A DNA stretch of 64,000 nt from Microvelia longipes (taxonomy: Eukaryota > Arthropoda > Insecta > Hemiptera > Veliidae), in assembly GCA_018340805.1 (NCBI GenBank), contig JACMZG010001908.1, positions 40,523,627 to 40,587,626 on the forward strand, in the 5' to 3' direction. A model generated the notes under the pieces. It made no database searches, had not been told where the DNA came from, and worked only from the letters and a program-made list of their open reading frames with translations. Shown in pieces: positions 56,901-64,000 of this stretch. Within the stretch, counting starts at the first letter, position 1. Every line of letters starts with the position of its first letter. Position numbers and translations under genes: made by a program.

Positions 56901-59900
56901 ACCCTTGTTTTAAGATTACTTATAGCAGTATCAATAGGGGAATGGATAATTGCTAATAATTTTTTCATAAATAAGGAAAAACAGCAATTGATATTAAGTT
57001 TGAGATAGGGTGTAAGCAAGAAAGCATTAAATTTTTAGGAATAGTTATTGATCAAACAAATGTGGAATGATAATATAATTTAGAGAAGAAACTATCTAAA
57101 GAAGTATTTATTTTTAGAAAATTAATTTTTTATTTACTTGTTGAGACTCTGGTTACTGTGTATTGAGCTTTAGTAGAAATTAGAATATACTATGCCGTAC
57201 TTTTATGGGGTTGCACTAACGTAGAAAAAAATATCTATAAAGAAAAAAATTCTAAGAATCCTTGTTAAGATTTATAAAAGACTAGGTTTATTGACTGTGA
57301 TAAATTTATTTATTTTACATGTTTTAATTTATGTTAAAACTAATATTAATAGCTTTAAGAAACCTAATCATAAGTACCAGACCAGAAGTGTAAATAAATT
57401 AGTAGTAGAGCAACATAGGTTAAGTAAATCAGAGACAGGCTACTCCTACTTAGACATCAAATGGTTCAATACATTATATAAGTCCAAAGAACATCATATA
57501 AGTACCAAAGAATATCCAAGTATATAAGTACCAAAGAACATCATATAAATTCCAAAGAAACATCATATAAGTACCAAAGAACATCATATAAGTACCAAAG
57601 AACATCATATAAGTACCAAAGAACATCATATAAATTCCAAAGAAACATCATATAAGTACCAAAGAACATCATATAAGTACCAAAGAATTAGATATACAGA
57701 TGAATTTTAAAAAAAATATTAAAGATAAGCTTACCAAAAATATGTTTTATAGTGTTAAAGAATTTAGGTAAATTGTAGGACAATTACTTTTTTTAGTTTT
57801 TTGCTTAGGTAGAAAGGCATTTGTTAATCTGGTTTCCCAGGAACTTAAAATAATACTAATGTAGAAGAAGCATAGGACCATAAAATCCCACAGATAACAC
57901 GAAAGCTGGTTTACTAATGGTTTTAAGGAGAGGTACTACCTTAACAACAAAACATTTTTTTAAATGTATCAAAAATATCCATTTATGAACTTAAAAGACC
58001 AGCTCAGTATTTATTAAAATTGGTCTTAGCTAGCAAAAAGGTCGACAGAGTATAAGAATCTACATTTAGTTGACGAGAACTTCTTTCAACATATTTGTTT
58101 TATATTAAAATGCTTAAATAATTGTAATTCTCCAATATTTATGTTAGTATTTAATTAATAATATGACTTAATAATCAAGCAACCGGAAGTATTGCCAACT
58201 TTCTTAAAAGAAAATAGTCCAGTATACCATAGTAATAATAATAGTAGTAGTAGTAGTAGAAAATAGTCCAGTATAGTATAGTATATATATAGCCGCCAGT
58301 ATACCAGCTTAGCTGTTATCAGTTATGCTCCTTCAATATATAGCATTATTCTAAGCTTAGGTATGATGGATGCAACCTTATTATATGTTATGTCTATTGC
58401 CTATTATTGAATAATAGTTTCTTATAAACATCTGCATGCATCTAACTATTTGCTAAACTGTATTGATATTACTTTTTTATATATTTCAATGTGTGTTTAC
58501 TCTTGATTTATTTTGGATTTCAGAATGAATTCTTTGAGATCCTGGACATAGTTGACGTAAATCAGACTGATAAAAAAGAATGGAGTCTTCAAAGAAAAGC
58601 TGATGAGAGAGAAAGGTTCTCGGAAGATCATTACCTTGCTGATTTCATGGATCCAACTCCTATTAAAGATTTGTTGGACTTTGTGCCTTCCTTTCAAACA
58701 TCTCTCCTCAAGGGATATAAAGGTTTGTATTATTCCTGTCATATTTATTTAGAGTATTAAAAAATGAAACTTAATTTTAATTCTTAGTGCTTTTCTTATT
58801 AAAATATAGAAATGCAATCTCATCTCATATGTTAAAAAATTGTTTTAGATGTAAGTAACTTTTGAAGTGAAGAATAATGTAAAGTCAAATAAGCAATTTT
58901 GCTACTAATTTTATTTTTCAAATGAATATCTGGCTTGATAATATATAAATTCAATATCATTCTGTAAAGTTGTCTTCAAATTACCTTTTATATTTAGAAT
59001 TAGTGAATATATTTTCTCTGTCCTTACTGATTGTATCTTGTATTTATTTTTATAAATTTTATTTATCAATAAACATTATTACATTACAATTAATCATGTT
59101 TGACCCTCCACAAAAGATAAACTTGTACCATGTAGGCAAAATAAATGTTGTTAGGTTGCTTCCTTTTTAAATTTATTTTCCTATTCAGCTTATTATGTTT
59201 TGACTAATGTTTTTTTCATAGCTTGGTCTAAAACTCACATTATTATCTTATACAAATCCACTGGAAGCATGCACTAAATTATAGACAATCTTCCTTATTA
59301 TTGTTCGGCCTGTAAACATGACGCATTTTTGTTTTAGTTGAGTTGACTTCTGAAGAGAAAGAAGAAATGAAAAACATTGGTAATAAAGATTACTTAATTG
59401 ATGCTACTGAAAAAAGGAAAGCTCTGCTGTCATTGGTTGATATTATTTTTGCTTTTGCCTACAATCACAGGACTACATTAGGAGAGAGCACTGTGGAGTC
59501 AGCTTGGACTATAAACAAACTCAGTTCCACTTTGTCTTGGCTTGAGGTTTGCTTCTATTTCATCTATTCTATCTAAACCAGTATTCTTTTGAAACCAAAC
59601 AATACATCTGCTTTTTAAAGTAAAACTTTGAAGGATATTATGTTCAGTTTAGGAGCTAAAAAATACTGATGCTTTGACTAATAATAAAACACTTGTTGGC
59701 AAATAAGTCTCGTCAAACTTAATAATATAAATATTATCGCTATATTACACTCCTTTTCTCAATAAATTTATTAGCAGATAAACTATGAACAATCAAATTT
59801 AAAAGTGAGGCACAAAAGTAGATTTTAAGGAGTTACGTTTGTCCAATATTTGTGAAATTTCGATGAATTTAACTGAGTTTTAAGGTTGATCTAAGTTGGC

Positions 59901-62900
59901 CTCTTTAAGTGTAGCAAAAGGCAGATGAGTTATTGCATCTTTTTTTAGTCCAACATTTCTTCTTAGAAACTTAGTCTAGAATTCTATTTTGATTGTTAAT
60001 AATACACCTTATCTTAGATTTGTAAGCTTTAGTTCTGCTTCTCTAACAGTATCAATTTAGATACCTCATTCTTTAGTTTGAATGCTTGAGATTTTTTTAT
60101 GATTATATAACTAGATTGTTCATCATATTTTGACAGCACCTCTACATTTCAGACATTTACTAACATGAGAGATGTGAAGTTGGCTTGCATGAGAAGATCA
60201 CTTGTGTATCCATTATTCAGGCACTGGGATCTTACAATGGCTGTGATTAACGACACTCTTACTATATTGAAACTAGGTGTGTTTTTGTTACATAATTTCT
60301 CATGGTTTTGTCATTTGATTTCAAATGGCCAAGAAGTTTATGAGCATAAAATAGTATCCCTTGATTTCATAACTGTAATTTTTTGGCTTGCTGTATAGTG
60401 AAACCATCTGACTCCTAACAGTTTCTAATAATAAATATTCTAACTAATATTTAAATTTAGTAAATATTTAGTTAATGTATGCAACAAAAATTGGACCCGA
60501 ATCCATACAAATGAAATATAATAAGTCTGATTTATGTTATTTACTGTTGAAAAAATCATCAACATTATGAAAATTAATTTATATATATTTAGTCTATTAT
60601 ATATGTAAAATAATGAAATAAAACTTAGCACATATTTTGGTCTTGTTTAGGACTACAATAATGTTAAATTGATTCAATCATTTTTTAGCTTTTTATGAAT
60701 TATTTCTGTCATTAATAATGCCATTATAAAATATGCATTCATTTTCTGACAAAACTTTGCTAAAATTATTTTGGGGATTGCACAGCTAGACCTAAAGGTT
60801 GATTTTTTAGCTACAGTGATGACATTCACACACACTGTAAGAGATGTACAACTTACTACAAACTAATCATGAGGGCTTTAGAACACTTGAAATTGATAAT
60901 TAATGTGGGTTTGTTCTTAGTTTTAAATTTTTAGTGCGCATTGGATTTAGAAGAAATAAAACTAAACAATTTTTCGTCTCTCCTCTCATTATAATTAACT
61001 AATAACAAAGCCTACTTTCAACTGTTAATGGTCATCATCTGTGCCTATATAACAAACAATATAAATTAAGACTAGATAATATACAAATTATCTCTCTCAC
61101 AATTTTGATTAACTTAGGATGGTCTGATTGGCCTGTAACTGGTCCCAATACCTTCGACCTTTTAAAGATTACTTCGAAGTTCTTCTTTCACGAGCCTGCT
61201 TAGCACGGCTAAAATTTTTTTATTAAAAGTAAAAGTAGATTAGTTTACCAGTAGTCTACCAGTGAGTCTAATGGTACAAACTTAAGACAATGCACCTTGA
61301 CTATAGCTTGCCCACACCTTCGCTTCTTGCGTTAAGGCACTTATCCGCCGTCTTTGTTGAAAAAACACTGGATTTCAAGCCTCTCTAAAAATTTAAGTCT
61401 TCTACCTTTGAAGAAAAACAACCTGGTGATGTTGATTATGACCTTCCATTACCGGATGATGACCGTAAACACTTGAAAGTCAGCTTTATTATTAGTTGAT
61501 TAAAATGAATAGAGGGATGAAAACTTGTTTAGTATTGGTTCTTCTTATCATAGCACTCCACAGCTCAATCCATCATATACATTGGGTTTCCTATACAATT
61601 TTAGTATGAATTAGGTATTTTATAAATGATAATTAGATAAAAATTAAAAATACTAATTTTATTTAGATACAAGAGACCTATTTTTTTAAAATTTAAATAT
61701 ATATTCTAAATGTTGACTCCTTTAAGACATTATCAAATTATGTTATTGTCGTATTATTTCTTCTGACTTGTTTTAATATTTTCTATTAGTTTGATAAGAC
61801 AATATATTTTTATTACATGTTTAGTTGCATTAAACTTGATAACCTTATTTCATAAAATGCAAAGAGAGATGTTATGAACACTTTATTGTTGTATTTTTAT
61901 TCTCTTCTTGTAGGTCGAAGGCAGATATTGAAGTGTCTTCTAGAAATCCACAATCTGTTCAATGCAAGTGAGCCAAGATACTTACTCAATCAGTTCTATA
62001 TTACTGATTATTGTATTTGGATACAAAAAGTTTCAGATAAAACCATTTGGAAGCTATCCGAGTCATTTGCACAGGTTTGTTATTTTTGTAGAGTTGTCGT
62101 GGTCATTAAAATAAGTATTTAAAATTTGGGATATTTTAAAGGATGTTTTAAGGTTCTTGGGGGATTTCATTTCGGTAAAAATTGATGGTAAGAGTTCATG
62201 TGGAAGATGAGCCAATCTTATTCAAATAATGTCACAAAAATCCTCTAAAACAGGGTTTGAACTGTGAGTTCTTGTTTGTTATTTGTGACTTTTTGTTATT
62301 ATTATCTTAATGAAGTTGTATGATTTTTACCTTCTTTTCTCTGAAAGTGACTGTGAACACATCTATTTATTTAGAACTCTCTTATTATCTCCTAAAGCTC
62401 TTACACTTTTAATGGTAGTGCCTGGAAAAGCAGTGAATCTAAAATAATTGTGATAAATTTTAAATTACTATTAAAAATTGCAACTTTAGATGAGAAGTTT
62501 TGTTAGGATGAATTCTTATGAAAAATACTAATTTGACTTTTTTCTATGGCTTAAAAGCTTTTCTCGAATAAATTAATGTCTTAAGGCATGATCGTGTGTA
62601 TTGATGAAGTAAAAATGATATTAAACTATGTTTTTGCAGATTATCTTAAGTAAAGGAGACATGGAGTTTGAGCTAGAGGAATTAGAAGCAGCTGCAGTAC
62701 TGGTACAAGAAGAAGAAATTGAGTATATTATGGCTGCTGAGTTGAAAAGGATTTCTGTTTGTAATGCCTCGTATGTATATTCTATGTATGCATATTGTTT
62801 TGTATGGGGTTTACCTTAGAATAATACTATATATTGAAGGAGCACAGGACTGTAAACACAATGTAATTCCACTGATAACACGAAAGCCGGTTGACTGGTG

Positions 62901-63816
62901 CACCTAAGTAATGCTGCCAACCTGACAACAACATATTATTTTAAATATGTTTCATAAATATCTATTAATGAAGAAAGATCGTAATGAACAAATATAATAA
63001 CTTAAAACACCTGCTGAGTATTTAATAAAACTGGTGTTAGATGGCAAAAGGGTGGCGGAATACAAGAATCTAAATTTAGTTGATGAGGACTACTTTTAAT
63101 ATAATTTTAATTAAAAACGTTAAAATACAATTTAAAATGCTTAAAATATTGCAATGAACTGATATTTATATTAGTATTTTATGAATAATCATTCAATAAT
63201 TAATAATAGAACATAATAATTCAGCAACCAGAAGTATTGCCAACTTTTTTTTTAGAAAATTATATATTGTTAGGGTGGCAGCATAACTTAAGTCCACCAG
63301 TGAACCGCCTTTCATGTTATCAGTAGTGCTCCTTCTATATATATAGTATTATTCTAAGGGGTTTACTGTACCTCGGTATAGTAAACTTCATATATACATG
63401 ATTTAATTTGATTAAACAATAGGATTTCATTATTAACCTCTGTTAGTAATGAAATCCTATTGTTTAATAAAATTAAATTATGTTTAAGTAAGAAATTTTG
63501 TTCAGAGTTTCATAAGTTACTTTTGTCTTTCCTTACAAAAGTTTAGAAAAAATAAGAACTATATAAATAAGTTACTCCTTAAAATAAATGTCTTAGATTC
63601 ATAGTTTTTTAAAAAAATAATAAATTGAACTATCTGTATAAATTTAATTTGACTGGATTTTTTGTAGTGAATTTGTTTTTTGTTTCTTTGTTCAGACATA
63701 GCTCAGAGAGTGATATATCATCAGAATCAGACTGCTATGAAAGTTCAGATAGTGATGATGATGAAGCATCTCATCATTCATCTCTAGACTCCGATGACTT
63801 GTCTCAGCACGAGTGA
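44838..63816 (+). CDS. SHQ1: SHQ1 homologue, H/ACA RNP assembly factor (9 exons)
   Basis: Nine exons join in phase into 467 residues. SHQ1 is a nuclear/cytoplasmic chaperone that holds dyskerin/Cbf5 as an RNA mimic before assembly of H/ACA snoRNPs and telomerase RNP. The N-terminal CS/Hsp20-like domain spans about residues 1-100, beginning MLTPFFELSQ with FYSAPYYLRIHLPG near 41-53. The acidic linker (about 111-135) is followed by the SHQ1-specific domain (about 150-410) with HYLADF (189-194), DYLID (237-241), ESAW (273-276), YPLFRHW (308-314), ITDYCIWIQK (360-369) and ELEELEAAAVLVQEEE (395-410). A Ser/Asp-rich tail closes the protein. Human SHQ1 is longer (577 residues), mostly in the tail. 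Introns are GT-AG and repeat-laden. A possible ATTAAA polyadenylation signal lies at 63936-63941. Confidence 0.95.
45375..45538. mobile_element. MITE, GTTGACAGCG-end family (copy F)
   Basis: Left end TATAACACACGGTTAAAATC, right end CTGTCAACTGATGTGTCATGCTATA, with interior GAGCCAATGAGGTTAGTCCT. It sits in SHQ1 intron 1. The 82-codon frame at 45405-45653 runs through it and is not a gene. Confidence 0.85.
46528..46555. repeat. Perfect 12-bp hairpin
   Basis: ACAAGCCCTGCT and AGCAGGGCTTGT flank a TTCT loop, in SHQ1 intron 1. Confidence 0.9.
47109..47718 (-). mobile_element. Long tRNA-type SINE with 13-bp target duplication (copy 2)
   Basis: The direct repeat GTTTCAGGGTTAA (47109-47121 and 47706-47718) flanks the element. 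On the minus strand it has GTGGTGAGTGGTTAAGG and GGGTTCAATCCCAGC as A and B boxes, the same body as copy 1, and a (TAC)n tail. The 75-codon minus frame at 47473-47700 is its head, not a gene. Confidence 0.9.
48888..49075 (+). CDS. SHQ1: SHQ1 exon 2
   Basis: The acceptor is TTGTCTAG and the donor GATG before GTAAGT (phase 1). It encodes the second half of the CS-like domain (RIHLPGKVKDD, GAYDSDSGEF). Confidence 0.95.
49409..49485 (-). mobile_element. 3' end fragment of the (TAC)n SINE family
   Basis: On the minus strand, GGCAAGAAGGGGCCCAACAA...CATGGCCTGG then a C-rich run and a (TAC)n tail match the last 75 nt of copies 1 and 2. It sits in SHQ1 intron 2. Confidence 0.75.
49979..51172 (+). repeat. 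290-bp tandem array led by a hairpin end
   Basis: AGGGTTTCGAAGAT and its inverse (49979-49992/49994-50007) begin the block. After about 170 bp come four units, the last partial, marked by CATGTGGGGTATCAAATTG at 50205, 50495, 50789 and 51077, a spacing of 288-294 bp. Each unit has a poly-C run of variable length (7-14) and an A-rich run before ATATTTTTT. It looks like an internal tandem expansion of a transposon end. Confidence 0.9.
51190..55560 (+). repeat. 163-bp satellite built on GAGCGAAGCGAG
   Basis: About 26 higher-order units of roughly 161-166 bp, each with two copies of GGCGAGCGAAGCGAGCC. One follows GATAAACATATACAAAAA and the other follows GATATTGACAAACAAGCAC. The interspersed halves read ATGATTTTTATGCC... 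and CTAGTATTGTATGG.... The array lies in SHQ1 intron 2 and contains a PLE RT fragment near its left end. The first units (51280-51340) and the last (55210-55260) share a variant, AGAATATTATGTTATGTCTT. Open frames on both strands are translated repeats. Confidence 0.95.
51346..51960 (+). pseudogene. Penelope-like reverse transcriptase fragment inside the satellite
   Basis: The + strand encodes RPIVSFCSSPTEKLAKYI, motif A in SFDVVDLFTSVP, then after a one-base frame change near 51690 YNGKFYEGKAGLAMGAPLSALAANIFM (motif B, shown in part) and YVDDVF (motif C). This is the RT palm of a Penelope-type element. It starts and stops abruptly at satellite sequence, and the frame runs on into the satellite as FLKVDIDKQ. 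The 5' end, thumb and nuclease are absent. Confidence 0.9.
55930..56175 (+). repeat. Dispersed repeat ending CTGCCTAGTAG (copy 2)
   Basis: A run of GC-rich blocks (CTCGGCTTGGCCTCG, CCGGCTTGCGCCTCGGCAGG, CCTCGCCTGCGGCTCGGGGG) alternates with AT-rich blocks such as CAAATGGGTTAATTACC. It ends in TTTTGCTGCCTAGTAG. It is homologous to 30727-30857. Confidence 0.65.
56184..56362 (-). pseudogene. LINE C-terminal zinc-motif fragment
   Basis: The minus strand is open for about 58 codons with THLHKFGIAHNNSCQRCGDD and FHLLAKCEAL, a C-x2-C-x8-H-x4-C pattern. That pattern is typical of the end of R1/I/jockey-type LINE ORF2 after RNase H. It lies about 180 bp upstream of SHQ1 exon 3 in antisense orientation. 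Confidence 0.7.
56540..56667 (+). CDS. SHQ1: SHQ1 exon 3
   Basis: The acceptor is ATGATTTAG and the donor AGA before GTGAGT (phase 0). It encodes the acidic linker ESSESEDDNEW and GPKFGFADKCQGL, equivalent to the HYGFGN region of SHQ1 proteins. Confidence 0.9.
56860..57530 (+). pseudogene. Decayed LINE reverse transcriptase C-terminus
   Basis: The broken + frames read SIKFLGIVIDQT, KKLSKEVFIFRKL, IRIYYAVLLWG, YKRLGLLTV and KYQTRSVNKL. That is the order found in the thumb and C-terminal part of LINE RTs. At least two stops or frame changes are present. The family differs from LINE 1 and LINE 2. It sits in SHQ1 intron 3. Confidence 0.75.
57478..57692 (+). repeat. 22-bp tandem repeat, about nine copies
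   Basis: The unit AAGTACCAAAGAACATCATAT occurs with a variant AAATTCCAAAGAAACATCATAT at regular places. That implies a higher-order period of four units. Confidence 0.9.
57844..58355. mobile_element. CTTAGAATAATACTA-ended element, copy 1
   Basis: Left end CTTAAAATAATACTAATGTA with ATAACACGAAAGCTGG, right end inverted GTTATGCTCCTTC...AGCATTATTCTAAG. The body is shared with the element at 62.8-63.4 kb. A (TAG)n run is inserted near the right end. No target duplication was recognised. Confidence 0.8.
58524..58722 (+). CDS. SHQ1: SHQ1 exon 4
   Basis: The acceptor is GGATTTCAG in phase 0. The donor AAAG before GTTTGT is in phase 1. It encodes NEFFEILDIVD through DHYLADFMDPTPIKDLLDF, the start of the SHQ1-specific domain. 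Confidence 0.95.
59338..59546 (+). CDS. SHQ1: SHQ1 exon 5
   Basis: The acceptor is TTTTAG and the donor GAG before GTTTGC (phase 0). It encodes LTSEEKEEM, NKDYLID, DIIFAFAYNHRTTLGES and ESAWTINKLSSTLSWLE, closely following the family. Confidence 0.95.
60153..60276 (+). CDS. SHQ1: SHQ1 exon 6
   Basis: The acceptor is ACATTTCAG. The donor CTAG before GTGTGT is in phase 1. It encodes RRSLVYPLFRHWDLTM and INDTLTILKL. Confidence 0.95.
60939..61589 (-). mobile_element. Second Penelope-like insertion, decayed
   Basis: A near-identical direct repeat CATTGGATTT/CATTGGGTTT (60939-60948 and 61580-61589) flanks it. On the minus strand the order is: inverted terminal repeat (61579-61449), truncated endonuclease coding (61445 to about 61262; EGHNQHHQVVFLQ, then frameshifts), 3' UTR, direct terminal repeat (about 61075-60949). 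The same family and layout occur at 25.4-26.7 kb. It sits in SHQ1 intron 6. Confidence 0.85.
61914..62074 (+). CDS. SHQ1: SHQ1 exon 7
   Basis: The acceptor is CTTCTTGTAG. The donor CAG before GTTTGT is in phase 0. It encodes LKCLLEIHNLFN, YLLNQFYITDYCIWIQK and the helix after it. Confidence 0.95.
62640..62770 (+). CDS. SHQ1: SHQ1 exon 8
   Basis: The acceptor is TTTTTGCAG and the donor CCTC before GTATGT (phase 2). It encodes the helix MEFELEELEAAAVLVQEEE, the most conserved C-terminal signature of the family. Confidence 0.95.
62807..63366. mobile_element. CTTAGAATAATACTA-ended element with 8-bp target duplication
   Basis: GGGTTTAC at 62807-62814 and 63359-63366 flanks the 544-bp element (62815-63358). 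Its ends CTTAGAATAATACTATATAT and ATATATAGTATTATTCTAAG are inverted. Sub-terminal ATAACACGAAAGCCGGTT and AACCGCCTTTCATGTTAT are also inverted. An 8-bp duplication fits hAT, P or Merlin superfamilies. There is no transposase, so it is non-autonomous. Confidence 0.9.
63401..63478. repeat. 37-bp hairpin, two mismatches
   Basis: Arms 63401-63437 and 63442-63478 flank the loop CTCT. It lies 35 bp after the 8-bp target duplication in SHQ1 intron 8. A smaller hairpin (GTTTACTGTACC/GGTATAGTAAAC) occupies 63361-63386. Confidence 0.95.
63696..63816 (+). CDS. SHQ1: SHQ1 exon 9 (terminal)
   Basis: The acceptor is TTTGTTCAG in phase 2 and the stop is TGA at 63814-63816. It encodes a Ser/Asp/Glu-rich tail (HSSESDISSESD, SSDSDDDEAS) ending DLSQHE, similar in composition to the acidic tail of other SHQ1 proteins. 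Confidence 0.9.
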
Positions 63817-64000
63817 ACCAAGGGTAATTATTTAATTATAATTCAAAAACTTCATACTGTAATTATACTGTTGGTATTGTGTTGTAAGATTTAGGAGAAC
63901 TTCAACCCACCATATATATGTTATCTAGTTGAAATATTAAAATCACAAGGCACTAGTGAAAGTGAACATGCACCTGTGCATTAATCACAGGTAATGTGTT

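Overview
This window comes from an AT-rich animal genome, most likely an invertebrate and plausibly an arthropod. The support is long introns with GT-AG splice sites, (TA)n microsatellites, jockey/CR1-type non-LTR retrotransposons, Penelope-like elements (PLEs), short DNA transposons and SINEs. No bacterial operons, rRNA genes, CRISPR arrays or recognisable viral genes were seen. Two host genes are supported, both on the + strand. Everything else recognised is repeats or unassigned AT-rich DNA.

Layout. 1-19,000 is gene-free. It holds (TA)n tracts, an inverted pair of PLE terminal segments (about 4.46-4.81 kb), a 610-bp tandem duplication (5.8-7.1 kb), terminal-inverted-repeat elements (9.3, 10.6 and 19.0 kb), 5S-rRNA-derived SINE-like repeats (15.6 kb) and a long tRNA-type SINE with a 12-bp target duplication (17.34-17.99 kb). 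A LINE with a frameshifted reverse transcriptase lies at 19.2-21.3 kb. A foldback element whose core is an 11-copy, 51-bp satellite lies at 21.46-22.38 kb. A second LINE of the same family (24.6-27.25 kb) is split by a PLE insertion (25.39-26.71 kb). That insertion has a 12-bp target duplication, a GIY-YIG endonuclease, a hammerhead-like motif and a 121-bp copy of the surrounding LINE.

The first host gene is a very divergent alpha-tubulin (27,908-31,685). Four exons are in phase, and the tiny first exon was not found. One intron appears to be GC-AG. The protein lacks the Lys40 equivalent and the acidic C-terminal tail. From 31.7 to 44.8 kb there is again no gene, only repeats.

The second host gene is a complete nine-exon SHQ1 homologue (44,838-63,816; 467 residues), the assembly chaperone for H/ACA ribonucleoproteins. 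All nine exons join in phase. Its introns are packed with repeats: a 290-bp tandem array, a 4.4-kb satellite built on the mirror-symmetric 12-mer GAGCGAAGCGAG with a PLE reverse transcriptase fragment inside it, LINE remnants, a second PLE with the same unusual architecture as the first, and a 544-bp element with a perfect 8-bp target duplication.

The two genes show no evident functional link. The most unusual content is the repeat biology: PLE copies with inverted terminal pieces and copied target DNA, the foldback element with a satellite core, the mirror 12-mer shared by several repeat types, and the fast-evolving tubulin.
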